Positions 52,922 to 62,146 are shown, counted from the first letter of the stretch. The stretch: DNA of 64,000 bases from Burkholderia sp. WSM2232 (GCF_000472545.1 NZ_AWZV01000034.1:1-64000), one strand, 5' to 3'. Program-made: numbers and translations. Notes: generated from the sequence alone by a model not told the origin.

Positions 52922-54250
52922 ATGAAATCGAAATACACCGCCTCGGCGATCGACGGCGAGGTGCACGCGCCTGCCGGCGCGACGAGCTTCGAGTCGCGCA
53001 CATACGCGAAAGTCAGCCGCCGACTGATTCCGTTCCTGATGCTGTGCTATCTCGGCGCCTATCTGGACCGTGTGAACGTGGGCTTTGCAAAGCTGCAGAT
53101 GCTCAACGATCTGCGCTTTAGCGAAACGGTCTACGGCATGGGCGCGGGTATCTTCTTTCTCGGCTACTTCCTGTTCGAGGTGCCGAGCAACGTGATCCTG
53201 CATCGTGTCGGCGCGCGCAAGTGGCTCGCGCGAATCATGCTGACATGGGCCGTGATTTCCGCGTCGTTCGTGTTCGTGAAGACGCCTGCCGCGTTTTATG
53301 CGCTGCGCTTTCTGCTCGGCGTCGCCGAAGCGGGCTTCGCGCCGGGCGTGATTCTCTACCTGACCTACTGGTTTCCTGCCACGCGCAGAGCCAAGGCGCT
53401 GTCGCTCTTTTTCATGGCGATTCCGCTTGCCGGCATACTCGGCGGTCCGCTGTCGGGCTGGATCATGCATTCGCTGCAAGGCGCGATGAACATGGCTGGC
53501 TGGAAGTGGCTGTTCCTGCTCGAAGCGCTGCCCTCGCTCGTGCTGGGCGTCGCGATTCTGTTCTATCTCGACGACGGCATTGCGAAAGCGAAGTGGCTCA
53601 CGGAGTCGGAAAAGAGTCTGCTTGCCCGCAACGTGGCCAGCGACAACGCGCACACCACTGCACATGTGTCGATCCGCTCGTTCATCGGCGACCGCCGTTT
53701 GTGGCTGATGGCTGCGATCTATTTCTGCGTGGTGCTGGGCCAATACGGCCTGACCTTCTGGCTGCCGACCATCATCCGCAAATCGGGTGTCGCCGATCCG
53801 CTGTGGGTGGGCGTGTTCACGGCGATTCCGTATCTGTGCGCCATCGTCGCGCTGCCGCTGATCGGCATGAGCGCGGACCGTCGCCGCGAACGCAGGTTTC
53901 ATCTCGCGATTCCGATGCTCGTCGCCGCAGCAGGCTTTGCGGTTCTGCCCACGCTAGGCAGCGTGCCCGCTTCGATTATCTGCCTGAGCATCGCGGCGGC
54001 CGGCATTCTCGCCTCATCGTCGCAGTTCTGGTCGTTGCCCACAGCGCTGCTCGGCGGCATGTCGGCCGCGGCCGGTATCGCGGCGGTGAACTGCTTCGCC
54101 AATCTCGCCGGTTTCTTCTCGCCGGCAATCGTCGGCTGGCTCAACGACCTGACGGGCCGCTCGACCGCAGGACTCATCTTCATCTCGACGGCTGTCACGC
54201 TCGGCGCGTGCCTCGTATTCCTCGTGCCCGCCAGATCCGTGAACCGCTGA
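52922..54250 (+). CDS. MFS transporter, anion:cation symporter (ACS) family
   Basis: A 442-residue, 12-helix transporter. ACS signatures include LCYLGAYLDRVNVGFAKLQM, FEVPSNVILHRVGARKWLARIM and FLLGVAEAGFAPGVILYLTYWFP. The leader carries the tandem repeat at 52863-52896, then AAGGAG before the ATG. It is co-oriented with the SDR and transketolase genes and probably imports their substrate, such as a sugar acid. Confidence 0.91.
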   Translation: MKSKYTASAIDGEVHAPAGATSFESRTYAKVSRRLIPFLMLCYLGAYLDRVNVGFAKLQMLNDLRFSETVYGMGAGIFFLGYFLFEVPSNVILHRVGARKWLARIMLTWAVISASFVFVKTPAAFYALRFLLGVAEAGFAPGVILYLTYWFPATRRAKALSLFFMAIPLAGILGGPLSGWIMHSLQGAMNMAGWKWLFLLEALPSLVLGVAILFYLDDGIAKAKWLTESEKSLLARNVASDNAHTTAHVSIRSFIGDRRLWLMAAIYFCVVLGQYGLTFWLPTIIRKSGVADPLWVGVFTAIPYLCAIVALPLIGMSADRRRERRFHLAIPMLVAAAGFAVLPTLGSVPASIICLSIAAAGILASSSQFWSLPTALLGGMSAAAGIAAVNCFANLAGFFSPAIVGWLNDLTGRSTAGLIFISTAVTLGACLVFLVPARSVNR

Positions 54251-54287
54251 CCTTTTCCGAACTATTCGACTGAATTCAGGAGAGCAA

Positions 54288-55151
54288 ATGAACAGTCCAT
54301 CCAATGCGTCCACGGCAGTGCTTGCCGGGCATGCTTATCAAATCCGCAGAAACGCGCTGTTAATGGGCGAAGTGCAAGGTCAGGGTTATATCGGACAGGC
54401 GCTCGACATCGCGGACGTGCTGGCCGTCGCGTACTTCGGCGCAATGCGTTATTGCCCCGAAGATTCCGAATGGGAAGAGCGCGACCGCTTCCTGCTCTCG
54501 AACGGACATTACGCGATCGCGCTGTATGCGGCGCTGCTCGAAGCCGGCATTCTGCCCGCCGAAGAACTGGAAACCTACGGCAGCGACGACAGCCGCCTGC
54601 CCATGTCCGGCATGGCGAGCTATACGCCAGGCATGGAAATGTCGGGCGGCTCACTCGGCCACGGCCTGACTATCGCGGTAGGCCGCTGTCTGGGCCTCAA
54701 GCGCAAGGGCTCGAAGTCGTTCGTGTACACGCTCTTTTCCGACGGCGAACTCGACGAAGGCGCGATCTGGGAAGGCATCATGTCCGCGAGCCACTGGAAG
54801 CTGGACAACCTGATCGCCGTGGTCGACGTGAACAACCAGCAGGCGGACGGACCGTCCACGCAAATCATGGCGTTCGAGCCGCTCGTCGAAAAACTCGAGG
54901 CATTCGGCTGGTTCACGCAACGCGTGGACGGCAACGACATCCGCGCAGTGGCCGCCGCATTCGACGCGGCGCGCAAACATCCTGGCCAGCAACCGCGGAT
55001 GATCGTCGCCGACACGCGTATGGGCTGCGGCGTGCCGTTTCTCGAGCAGCGCGAGAAGAATCACTTTATTCGCGTGGACGCGCACGAATGGCAACTCGCG
55101 CTGGAAGCACTGGAAACCACGAAGTCGCAAGAGATCGGGAGTCAGGCATGA
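54288..55151 (+). CDS. Transketolase-like protein, N-terminal (thiamine diphosphate-binding) half
   Basis: A 287-residue subunit with the TPP-binding module of transketolases: SLGHGLTIAVGRCLGLK, then the GDG-type motif FSDGELDEGAIWEGIMSASHWKLDNLIAVVDVN split across about residues 150-182. Split transketolases form an alpha2beta2 complex with the C-terminal half encoded next. The stop overlaps the start of that gene (ATGA at 55148-55151). CAGGAG upstream. It would move a two-carbon unit between sugars or cleave a keto-sugar acid. Confidence 0.92.
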   Translation: MNSPSNASTAVLAGHAYQIRRNALLMGEVQGQGYIGQALDIADVLAVAYFGAMRYCPEDSEWEERDRFLLSNGHYAIALYAALLEAGILPAEELETYGSDDSRLPMSGMASYTPGMEMSGGSLGHGLTIAVGRCLGLKRKGSKSFVYTLFSDGELDEGAIWEGIMSASHWKLDNLIAVVDVNNQQADGPSTQIMAFEPLVEKLEAFGWFTQRVDGNDIRAVAAAFDAARKHPGQQPRMIVADTRMGCGVPFLEQREKNHFIRVDAHEWQLALEALETTKSQEIGSQA

Positions 55152-56149
55152 GCAACGCAACCCTCAGCAAAACGCGCCTGAAAACCTCGGCGATGATCGC
55201 GTCGATTGCGGGCGAAGGCCAGCTCACGCGCCCGGCGCCGTTCGGTCACGCCCTCGTCGAACTGGCCCGGCAGAAAACCAATGTGGTCGGCATGACGGCC
55301 GACCTCGGCAAGTACACGGACCTGCATATCTTCGCGAAGGAATTTCCCGAGCGCTACTACCAGATGGGCATGGCCGAGCAACTGTTGATGGGGGCGGCAG
55401 CCGGCCTCGCGCACGAAGGCGCACAGCCGTTCGTCACGACCTACGCCGTGTTCGCCACGCGTCGCGCCTACGACTTCATGCACCAGGCCATTGCCGAAGA
55501 CAATCTTGACGTGAAGATTGTCTGTGCATTGCCGGGCCTGACGACCGGTTATGGCCCGAGCCACCAGGCCGCGGAAGATCTCGCCCTGATGCGCGCGATG
55601 CCCAACATGACCGTCATCGATCCGTGCGACGCGCTCGACATCGAGCAGATGGTGCCCGCGATTGCCGCGCACAACGGCCCTGTCTATGCACGCCTGCTGC
55701 GCGGCAACGTGCCGGCGGTGCTCGACGAATACGATTACACGTTCGAGCTCGGCAAGGCGAAGATGCTGCGCGACGGCGCCGAAGTGCTCGTGATCTCGTC
55801 GGGCATCATGACGATGCGCGCTCTGGAAGTCGCGAAAGCGCTCGAGAGCGATCGCATCGGCGTGGGCGTGCTGCACGTGCCGACCATCAAGCCGCTCGAT
55901 ACGCAAACCATCGTGCGCGAGGCCAGGCGCTCCGGGCGGCTCATCGTGGTGGCGGAAAACCATACGACGATTGGCGGCCTCGGCGAAGCGATCGCCGCAG
56001 AACTGATGCGCCAAGGCGTGTCGTGCCCCTTCCGTCAGGTCGCGCTGCCCGATGCGTTCCTCGCCGCGGGTGCGTTGCCGACATTGCATGACCGTTACGG
56101 CATTTCAACGTCTGCGATGTGCGCGGCGATCAAGGGCTGGCTCGCCTGA
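55148..56149 (+). CDS. Transketolase-like protein, C-terminal half
   Basis: A 333-residue subunit with the pyrimidine-binding domain (YQMGMAEQLLMGAAAGLAHEGAQPFVTTYAVFATRRAYDF, catalytic Glu in MAEQ) and the C-terminal transketolase domain (KMLRDGAEVLVISSGIMT, VVAENHTTIGGLGEAI). Translationally coupled to the N-terminal half. As a pair the genes equal one full transketolase of about 620 residues. Membership of an operon with a transporter and SDR points to a catabolic, not pentose-phosphate, role. Confidence 0.92.
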   Translation: MSNATLSKTRLKTSAMIASIAGEGQLTRPAPFGHALVELARQKTNVVGMTADLGKYTDLHIFAKEFPERYYQMGMAEQLLMGAAAGLAHEGAQPFVTTYAVFATRRAYDFMHQAIAEDNLDVKIVCALPGLTTGYGPSHQAAEDLALMRAMPNMTVIDPCDALDIEQMVPAIAAHNGPVYARLLRGNVPAVLDEYDYTFELGKAKMLRDGAEVLVISSGIMTMRALEVAKALESDRIGVGVLHVPTIKPLDTQTIVREARRSGRLIVVAENHTTIGGLGEAIAAELMRQGVSCPFRQVALPDAFLAAGALPTLHDRYGISTSAMCAAIKGWLA

Positions 56150-56266
56150 CTCACGGCAGTCGCATGAAACGACCGGCGTGGCGCGCTGCCTCGCGGCGCG
56201 GATCGCAGCGCGCCACGCCGTCAGGCTTCATAATGCGAACATTCGAAGCCAGAAACACGCGCCAAT

Positions 56267-57331
56267 ATGATCGACACTCACGCAGCAGCCAGTTCCTCGC
56301 CCCGCCTGACCAGCCTCTCGCATGGCGGCGGCTGCGGCTGCAAGATCGCCCCCGGTCTGCTCGCGGACCTGCTCAGGCGCAGCGCGCCGCTGCCGTTCTT
56401 TCCCGACCTGCTGGTCGGCAACGATACCGCCGACGACGCCGCCGTCTACAAGCTCAATGACGAGCAGGCGATTGTCGCGACCACCGACTTCTTCATGCCG
56501 ATCGTCGACGACCCGTTCGACTTCGGCCGCATCGCCGCAACCAATGCGCTCTCCGACGTCTACGCAATGGGCGGCAAACCGCTGATGGCGCTCGCCATCG
56601 TCGGAATGCCGATCAATGTGCTGCCGCACGACGTGATCGCGGCGGTGCTCAAAGGCGGCGAATCCGTGTGCGCGGACGCCGGTATTCCGCTCGCGGGCGG
56701 CCATTCGATCGACTCCGTGGAGCCCATCTACGGTCTGGTCGCGATCGGCGTGGTCGATCCGCGGCGGGTCAAGCGCAACGCGGGCGCGAAAGCCGGCGAC
56801 GTGCTGATTCTCGGCAAGCCGCTCGGCGTCGGCGTGCTCTCGGCGGCGCTGAAAAAAGACCGGCTCGACACGAACGGCTACGCGGCCATGATCGGCGCGA
56901 CCACCAAACTGAACCGGCCGGGCGCGCAACTGGCCGCGCTCGACGGCGTACACGCGCTCACCGACATCACCGGCTTCGGCCTGCTCGGCCACACGCTGGA
57001 ACTGGCGCGCGGCTCGAATTTGACCGCGCGCGTGCGCTACGCCGATCTGCCGTGGCTGCCGGGTGTGGTCGAGTTTGTCGAGGCCGGCGTGTTCACGGGA
57101 GCGTCCGGGCGCAACTGGGACGCGTACGGCAAAGACGTTGCATTGCCGGCGACGTTGCCTGCCAATGCGCGCACGCTGCTCACGGACCCGCAAACCTCCG
57201 GCGGCCTGCTGGTGTCCTGCTCGCCCGACGCCGTGGATGACGTGCTCGCCCTCTTTCGCGCCGACGGTTTCGCCGACGCCCGGGTGATCGGCGAAATGCT
57301 TGCCGGCGCGGGCCGTGTCGAAGTCGTCTGA
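56267..57331 (+). CDS. selD: Selenide, water dikinase (selenophosphate synthetase)
   Basis: A 354-residue enzyme that makes selenophosphate from selenide and ATP, the selenium donor for selenocysteine and 2-selenouridine. The glycine-rich N-terminus has HGGGCGCKIAPG; Cys23 and Lys26 align with catalytic Cys17 and Lys20 of E. coli SelD. Here the residue is an ordinary Cys codon, so no selenocysteine is needed. Other motifs: DDAAVYKLND, TDFFMPIVDDPFDFGRIAA and GGHSIDSVEPIYG. selU follows 197 bp downstream. Confidence 0.94.
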   Translation: MIDTHAAASSSPRLTSLSHGGGCGCKIAPGLLADLLRRSAPLPFFPDLLVGNDTADDAAVYKLNDEQAIVATTDFFMPIVDDPFDFGRIAATNALSDVYAMGGKPLMALAIVGMPINVLPHDVIAAVLKGGESVCADAGIPLAGGHSIDSVEPIYGLVAIGVVDPRRVKRNAGAKAGDVLILGKPLGVGVLSAALKKDRLDTNGYAAMIGATTKLNRPGAQLAALDGVHALTDITGFGLLGHTLELARGSNLTARVRYADLPWLPGVVEFVEAGVFTGASGRNWDAYGKDVALPATLPANARTLLTDPQTSGGLLVSCSPDAVDDVLALFRADGFADARVIGEMLAGAGRVEVV

Positions 57332-57528
57332 AGGGTAACGCAAGCGCGCCCGCGGCCGGCGCGCCCGAAAGGCTTTCGAAAGCAGCGGCCTGCTGCCGCA
57401 CGCGGCACGTGCGATAATTTCGGTCTTTCGGCGTCCCGCGGGCGCCCCTTTGATCCGCTTTCGCGCGCCGCTTTTGCGCCCTCGCTTGTGGGCCGTCGCT
57501 CTGGCGCTCTATCTGCTCCGGTACACCC

Positions 57529-58596
57529 TTGAAAAACCTCCTCGTCAGCCTCGACCAAGCCGGTGATTTCGATGAAATCGTCGACGTGCGCACGCCTCTC
57601 GAGTTCGCCGAGGACCATATTCCAGGCGCAATGAACGCGCCGGTGCTGAGCAACGAGGAACGGGTGATCGTCGGCACCATGTACAAGCAGGTCTCGCCGT
57701 TCGAGGCCACCAAGGTCGGCGCCGCGCTCGTCGCGCGCAACATTGCGCGGCACCTGGAAACCACCTTTGCGGACCGGCCGCGCAACTGGCGGCCGCTCGT
57801 ATATTGCTGGCGCGGCGGCAAACGCTCGGGTTCGGTCACGACGTTGTTCAACATGATCGGCTGGCCGGCACGGCAACTGGACGGCGGCTATAAGACCTAT
57901 CGGCGCGCCACCGTCGAGGCGCTCGCCACGCTGCCCACCCGCTTCCGCTATGTCGCGCTGGTCGGGCCGACCGGCAGCGGCAAGACGCGGCTACTCGCGG
58001 CACTTCACGAAGCCGGCGCGCAGACGCTCGATCTGGAAGCGCTCGCTGCGCATCGCGGCTCGCTCCTCGGCGCGTGGGCGGGTGTGCCGCAGCCGTCGCA
58101 AAAGGGCTTCGATACCTTGCTCGCGAGCGCGCTGCGCGGTTTCGACCCGGCGCGTCCGGTGTTCGTGGAAGCGGAGAGCCGCCGCATCGGCGCAATCACG
58201 CTGCCGCTCGCGCTGCTCGACACGTTTCATCGTGGCGCCTGCGTGGAAGTGACGACCAGCCGTGAAGACCGCTCCGCTTTCCTGCTTCACGACTACGCGC
58301 ATCTGTTCGACGATACGGAGTCGCTCAAAGCGCAATTGCAGCGCCTGATCGGCCTGCATAGCCGCGAGCGCGTGGCCGGCTGGCAGAAGCTCGTCGACGA
58401 AAACCGGCGTGCCGAACTCGCGCAAGAGTTGATCGAACAGCACTACGACCCGGCATATGCGCGCAGCAGCCATCAGCATTTCGTGCATTTGCCGCAAGCA
58501 CTGAGAATCCAGTTCCGGCCGAACGACGCCGACGTCGTCGATCAGGCCAGGGCGCTTGTCGCACAGCTCGAGAAGCACTCGTTCGCGCTCGTCTGA
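57529..58596 (+). CDS. selU: tRNA 2-selenouridine synthase (SelU/MnmH)
   Basis: A 355-residue enzyme that replaces sulphur by selenium in the wobble base of certain tRNAs, using selenophosphate from SelD. An N-terminal rhodanese domain carries the catalytic Cys93 in YCWRGGKRSGS. A P-loop domain follows (GPTGSGKT at 146-153). The start is a TTG at 57529, since no ATG or GTG fits the start of the rhodanese domain. The permease gene begins 25 bp after its stop. Also known as ybbB. Confidence 0.93.
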   Translation: MKNLLVSLDQAGDFDEIVDVRTPLEFAEDHIPGAMNAPVLSNEERVIVGTMYKQVSPFEATKVGAALVARNIARHLETTFADRPRNWRPLVYCWRGGKRSGSVTTLFNMIGWPARQLDGGYKTYRRATVEALATLPTRFRYVALVGPTGSGKTRLLAALHEAGAQTLDLEALAAHRGSLLGAWAGVPQPSQKGFDTLLASALRGFDPARPVFVEAESRRIGAITLPLALLDTFHRGACVEVTTSREDRSAFLLHDYAHLFDDTESLKAQLQRLIGLHSRERVAGWQKLVDENRRAELAQELIEQHYDPAYARSSHQHFVHLPQALRIQFRPNDADVVDQARALVAQLEKHSFALV

Positions 58597-58621
58597 CTCA
58601 ACATCAACGTTTAAGAACAAC

Positions 58622-59677
58622 ATGCAACCAACCCTTCGCCAGCCCCGCGTCGCGCTCGGCTGGATCGTGTTCCTTGCGATCGCCGTCGTCGGACTCTTCT
58701 ATGTGAAGTGGTTTCCGTACTACAACCGCGCGTTCGTTGCCGCGAGCCAACACTCCATCGGCAAGTCCATTCTCATGGGCACCTCTGCGAGCGCGCCTGG
58801 GGCGTCGTGGCAAGCCGCCATCGACTATGCACTCGCCTATGGCAAGGCAATCTGGCAGGCCATGGTGCTGGGTCTTCTGCTCGGTTCGGCCGTGCAGGCG
58901 CTGATTCCGCCGCAATGGGTCGCGCGCGCGCTTGGCCGCAGTGACTTCTGCAGCGTCGTGAAAGGCGGCCTCATGTCGCTGCCCGGCATGATGTGCACGT
59001 GCTGCGCGGCGCCGGTCGTCGCCGGGCTGCGCGCGCGCCAGGCGGCCCCCGGCGCGGCTATCGCATTCTGGCTCGGCAATACCGCGCTGAATCCGGCCAC
59101 GCTGGTATTCATGGGCTTCGTGCTTGGCTGGCAGTGGATGGGCCTGCGGCTCGCGCTCGGCCTCGTCATGGTGTTCGGGCTCGGCTATCTGGTGAACCGC
59201 ATGGTCACTCCGAAGGAAGCCGAGGCGTCGCGCGAAGCCATTGCGCAACTCGTCGCCGCCGACGAGCCCGGCACTGCCTTCACGCGCTGGGTCAAGATTC
59301 TCGGCAACATGACGCTGCGCCTCGTGCCGGAATACATCGTGCTCGTGCTGATTCTCGGCGCGGCGCGCGCGTGGCTCTTTCCGCACATCGGGCCGGATAT
59401 CGACAATAGCGTGCTGTGGATCGTTGCGTTGTCCATCGCCGGCACGCTGTTCGTGATTCCAACGGCGGGCGAAGTGCCCATCATTCAGGCCATGCTGTCT
59501 TTCGGCATGGCCGCCGGCCCGGCCGGCGCGCTACTGATGACGCTGCCGCTGATCAGCGTGCCTTCGGTGGCAATGCTCGGCCGCTCGTTCCCGAAGCGGG
59601 TTCTTGGCGTCGTGGCGTTGGCCGTGGTGATCTGCGGCGTGGTGAGCGGCCTCATTGCGGCGGCGCTGGGGTTTTGA
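58622..59677 (+). CDS. ArsP-like permease (DUF318/COG0701) next to selenium genes
   Basis: A 351-residue inner-membrane protein with about eight helices in two repeats. The first repeat includes GLMSLPGMMCTCCAAPVVAGLRARQAAPGAAIAFWLGN split across residues 119-156; the second has TAGEVPIIQAMLSFGMAAGPAGALLMTLP. The family includes ArsP, which exports trivalent organoarsenicals via cysteines. The CTCC motif here is a plausible binding site for a soft element. The gap of 25 bp to selU suggests co-expression, so transport of a selenium compound is possible, but this is inference. Start at 58622. Confidence 0.82.
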   Translation: MQPTLRQPRVALGWIVFLAIAVVGLFYVKWFPYYNRAFVAASQHSIGKSILMGTSASAPGASWQAAIDYALAYGKAIWQAMVLGLLLGSAVQALIPPQWVARALGRSDFCSVVKGGLMSLPGMMCTCCAAPVVAGLRARQAAPGAAIAFWLGNTALNPATLVFMGFVLGWQWMGLRLALGLVMVFGLGYLVNRMVTPKEAEASREAIAQLVAADEPGTAFTRWVKILGNMTLRLVPEYIVLVLILGAARAWLFPHIGPDIDNSVLWIVALSIAGTLFVIPTAGEVPIIQAMLSFGMAAGPAGALLMTLPLISVPSVAMLGRSFPKRVLGVVALAVVICGVVSGLIAAALGF

Positions 59678-59692
59678 GGTTGTGAGGTTCAG

Positions 59693-59827
59693 ATGAAAAA
59701 GCTTGCGGTGTTCACGCTCGCGTCGTGGTCGGCGGCGGCGCTTCTCTACTTCGGTCAACACTCGGTGGCGCTGATCGCCGTGACCGGCGTTCTGGTGCTG
59801 GCGAGCTTCGACCTGCTGCGCCCTTGA
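59693..59827 (+). CDS. 44-residue membrane microprotein downstream of the ArsP-like permease
   Basis: Reads MKKLAVFTLASWSAAALLYF and continues to LLRP. Two short hydrophobic stretches (about residues 5-19 and 25-38) are separated by GQHSV, fitting a small helical hairpin or a single long helix. GAGG lies 5 bases before the ATG and the gene starts 15 bp after the permease stop, so it is almost certainly co-translated. It may be an accessory subunit of the permease. It is too short for the usual cut-off of gene finders. Confidence 0.75.
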   Translation: MKKLAVFTLASWSAAALLYFGQHSVALIAVTGVLVLASFDLLRP

Positions 59828-59850
59828 CGCAACGCCAGGCGCTGGTTGCG

Positions 59851-59874
59851 GCGGCCGTGCACAGGCGCGGCCGC
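59851..59874. terminator. Hairpin GCGGCCG / CGGCCGC between convergent genes
   Basis: A 7 bp stem with a 10-base loop, between the microprotein stop and the convergent MFS stop. No T-run follows, so function as a bidirectional terminator is only possible. Confidence 0.4.
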
Positions 59875-59892
59875 TTCCTCATGCAACGTCTG

Positions 59893-61203
59893 TCAGTTCG
59901 AGCGCAGCGCCGCTGATTCGAGCATCGTGCGGCGGCGTGCGCCAATCAAGGCGGCAATGCCGGTGCCGATTCCCAATGTGAGCAGACACGCGGTCGGCAC
60001 CAGCATTGGCGCGATCTGGCTGTGTGCTGTCTTGCCGACGTAAGGCATCAGGTTCTGTCCCGCGAACCCGCCCAGATTGCCGATTGCATTGATGGCCGCG
60101 ACGCTCGCCGCGGCTCGCGCGCCCGAAAAGAAGCGCGGCGGCAGCGACCAGAAGCACGGGTACAGCAAGGGAATGCACGCCCCGCCCAGGCACAGCGCCG
60201 CAAAGCGCAGCGTTGCCGTGGGCAGCACGAGGCTCGATGCGAAGCACACCACGCCAATGCCTGCGACCGTACTCATCGCCTTCAACACCACACGCTCGCG
60301 CTTGAGCTTGCCTGGTAGCCACAACAGCAGCAACGTGGCGAGCGCCCACGGAATCATGTTGAGCACGCCGTTGAGCGACGACGACACGCCGTCGCTCTTG
60401 AGCAGCGTCGGCATCCAGTAAGTCACGCCGTAGAGCGACGTGGACATCAGCATGTAGGTCGCCGCGAACATCAACACCTTGGGATCGAGCAGCGCGGCCC
60501 ACGGATGCGTGGCCTTTGCTTGATCGGAAGCCTCGCGTTTGAGCGCGGCGAGCACCACGTCCTTCTCGCGCGCCGAAAGGAACGGCGCGTCGCTCACCGA
60601 ATTCGGCAAATATCTGAGCGCAACAAACGCAACGATCACGGCGGGCAGACCGGTCGCGATGAACACCCACTGCCAGCCGGCGAAGCCCCACGTTCCGCCG
60701 AGCGTGAGCAACAGTCCGCCGATCAGCGAGCCAAGCATGTTCGCGAGCGAACTGCCGAGCGTGAAAAAGCCCAGCACCTTGGTGCGATAGCTCTGCGGAA
60801 ACCATTGCGTGAGGTAGTAGATGACGCCCGGATAGAACCCGGCTTCAGCAACGCCCAAAGCAAAACGGAACGAATAGAACACGGGCAGCGAGCGGGCGAA
60901 CGCCATCAACACGGTGACGACACCCCACGTCATCATGATGCGCGCAAGCCACGCCCGCGCGCCGAAGCGATGCAGCGCAAGCGTGCTCGGCACCTCGAAC
61001 AGCAGATAGCCGATAAAGAACAGCGACGCGCCCAGGCCGTAAGACGCTTCGGTCATGCCGAGCGCGTGCACCATCTCAAGTTTGGCGAAGCCGACGTTCT
61101 GCCGGTCGATGAACGAAATCAGGAACATGACGATGAGAAGCGGCATTAACCGCCACGCCATCTTCTTCATGACCTGCTGCTCGAATGCGAGTTCGTTGGA
61201 CAT
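59893..61203 (-). CDS. MFS transporter, anion:cation symporter (ACS) family, GntR-controlled
   Basis: A 436-residue transporter with ACS signatures FLISFIDRQNVGFAKLEM, FEVPSTLALHRFGARAWLARIMM and FALGVAEAGFYPGVIYYLTQWFP. It is transcribed towards the selenium genes. Forty bases upstream of its start lies a promoter (TTGTTT-N17-TATATA on the minus strand) covered by the GntR site at 61243-61268. It therefore belongs to the same regulon as the AAHS transporter at 62305. Substrate probably an organic acid. Confidence 0.91.
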   Translation of the reverse strand: MSNELAFEQQVMKKMAWRLMPLLIVMFLISFIDRQNVGFAKLEMVHALGMTEASYGLGASLFFIGYLLFEVPSTLALHRFGARAWLARIMMTWGVVTVLMAFARSLPVFYSFRFALGVAEAGFYPGVIYYLTQWFPQSYRTKVLGFFTLGSSLANMLGSLIGGLLLTLGGTWGFAGWQWVFIATGLPAVIVAFVALRYLPNSVSDAPFLSAREKDVVLAALKREASDQAKATHPWAALLDPKVLMFAATYMLMSTSLYGVTYWMPTLLKSDGVSSSLNGVLNMIPWALATLLLLWLPGKLKRERVVLKAMSTVAGIGVVCFASSLVLPTATLRFAALCLGGACIPLLYPCFWSLPPRFFSGARAAASVAAINAIGNLGGFAGQNLMPYVGKTAHSQIAPMLVPTACLLTLGIGTGIAALIGARRRTMLESAALRSN

Positions 61204-61242
61204 GCTTTCTCCGCTTGCCGCGTCCCACGGCGAAAATTGATA

Positions 61243-61268
61243 CAGTCATATATATGATTGTATGAATC
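61243..61268. promoter_or_regulatory. GntR operator A, overlapping the promoter of the ACS transporter
   Basis: Contains CAGTCATATATATGA, the same 15 bases found in operator B at 62250, followed by TTGTATGAATC. It includes the 12-base palindrome TCATATATATGA. On the minus strand the TATATA is positioned as a -10 box with TTGTTT 17 bases upstream, so a bound protein would block transcription. Confidence 0.75.
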
Positions 61269-61393
61269 ACGAAACAACGCCATGGGGTGATACCCGCATA
61301 GCGTGGGTTCGAGACGTGCATGGGGGTTCCTGATTGGGCGTAGGCTGCGCCCCTGGCGGCCTCGCTCTCGGCGCAAGCGCGCCGAAGCGGCCT

Positions 61394-62137
61394 TCAGCGG
61401 ATGTCGACCTGGTACTGAAAAGTATCGGCCGCGCCGCGCGTGCTGCGCCATTCGAATGGCGCGCCGGCGAAGTCGGAGGCCACGCGGTGCACCAGAATCA
61501 CCGGGCTGCCGGTTTTGATGCCGAGCAGCGCGGCTGTTTCGCCGGTAGCCTGTTCGACGCGGAGAATTTCCGTCGCCGAGGCAACCATCTGTTTGCACAA
61601 GCGCTCATACAGCGGATACAGCAGGTCTTCGAACTGATCGAGCGGCAAGCTGGCGAGTGCTTCGAAGCGCGAGCGCGGCAACCAGATTTCCTCCGCGAGA
61701 ACGGTTCGGCCTTCGATCATGCGCACGCGTGACAGATGAATCGCTTTCTCCGACGCCTTCATGCGCAGCGCGTCGCGGATTTCTTCGGCCGGTTTGACGA
61801 TCTCGCGCTTGAGCACGCGCGCTGTAGGGCGAACCGGCTGGCCGTCGCGCGAGACGAAGCGAAAAAAGCGGAACAGCGACGAGTCGAAGCGCGGCCGTCG
61901 TACGAACGTGCCCTTGCCCTGCGTTCGCGTGAGCACGCCGTCGCTCACCAGCAGATCGATCGCTTTGCGCACGGTGCCGGTGGAGACGTTGTAGAACTGG
62001 CCGAGTTCGGCCTCGGTCGCGATAGCCTCTTCGGGCGCCCACTCGCCAGCCGCAATACGGCTGACGAGATCGTCGCGCAATTGCTGGTAACGGGGCAGCC
62101 GGTCGTCAGGGCGGGACACGAAAGACGCCGTATTCAT
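61394..62137 (-). CDS. GntR family regulator with UTRA domain (HutC type)
   Basis: A 247-residue repressor. The winged HTH at the N-terminus reads RYQQLRDDLVSRIAAGEWAPEEAIATEAELGQFYNVSTGTVRKAIDLL, with KGTFVRRP at its end. The UTRA ligand-binding domain spans about 95-245 and includes the typical YPLYERLCKQMV segment. Its own start codon sits inside operator C (62130-62146), implying autorepression. Operators A and B lie before the two MFS genes on either side. Ligand likely the carried acid or a breakdown product. Confidence 0.92.
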   Translation of the reverse strand: MNTASFVSRPDDRLPRYQQLRDDLVSRIAAGEWAPEEAIATEAELGQFYNVSTGTVRKAIDLLVSDGVLTRTQGKGTFVRRPRFDSSLFRFFRFVSRDGQPVRPTARVLKREIVKPAEEIRDALRMKASEKAIHLSRVRMIEGRTVLAEEIWLPRSRFEALASLPLDQFEDLLYPLYERLCKQMVASATEILRVEQATGETAALLGIKTGSPVILVHRVASDFAGAPFEWRSTRGAADTFQYQVDIR

Positions 62138-62146
62138 GAATTCATA
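62130..62146. promoter_or_regulatory. GntR operator C, overlapping the gntR start codon
   Basis: On the minus strand it reads TATGAATTCATGAATAC, matching operator B at 16 of 17 positions. The regulator gene's ATG is inside it, so binding would block initiation. Confidence 0.75.
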
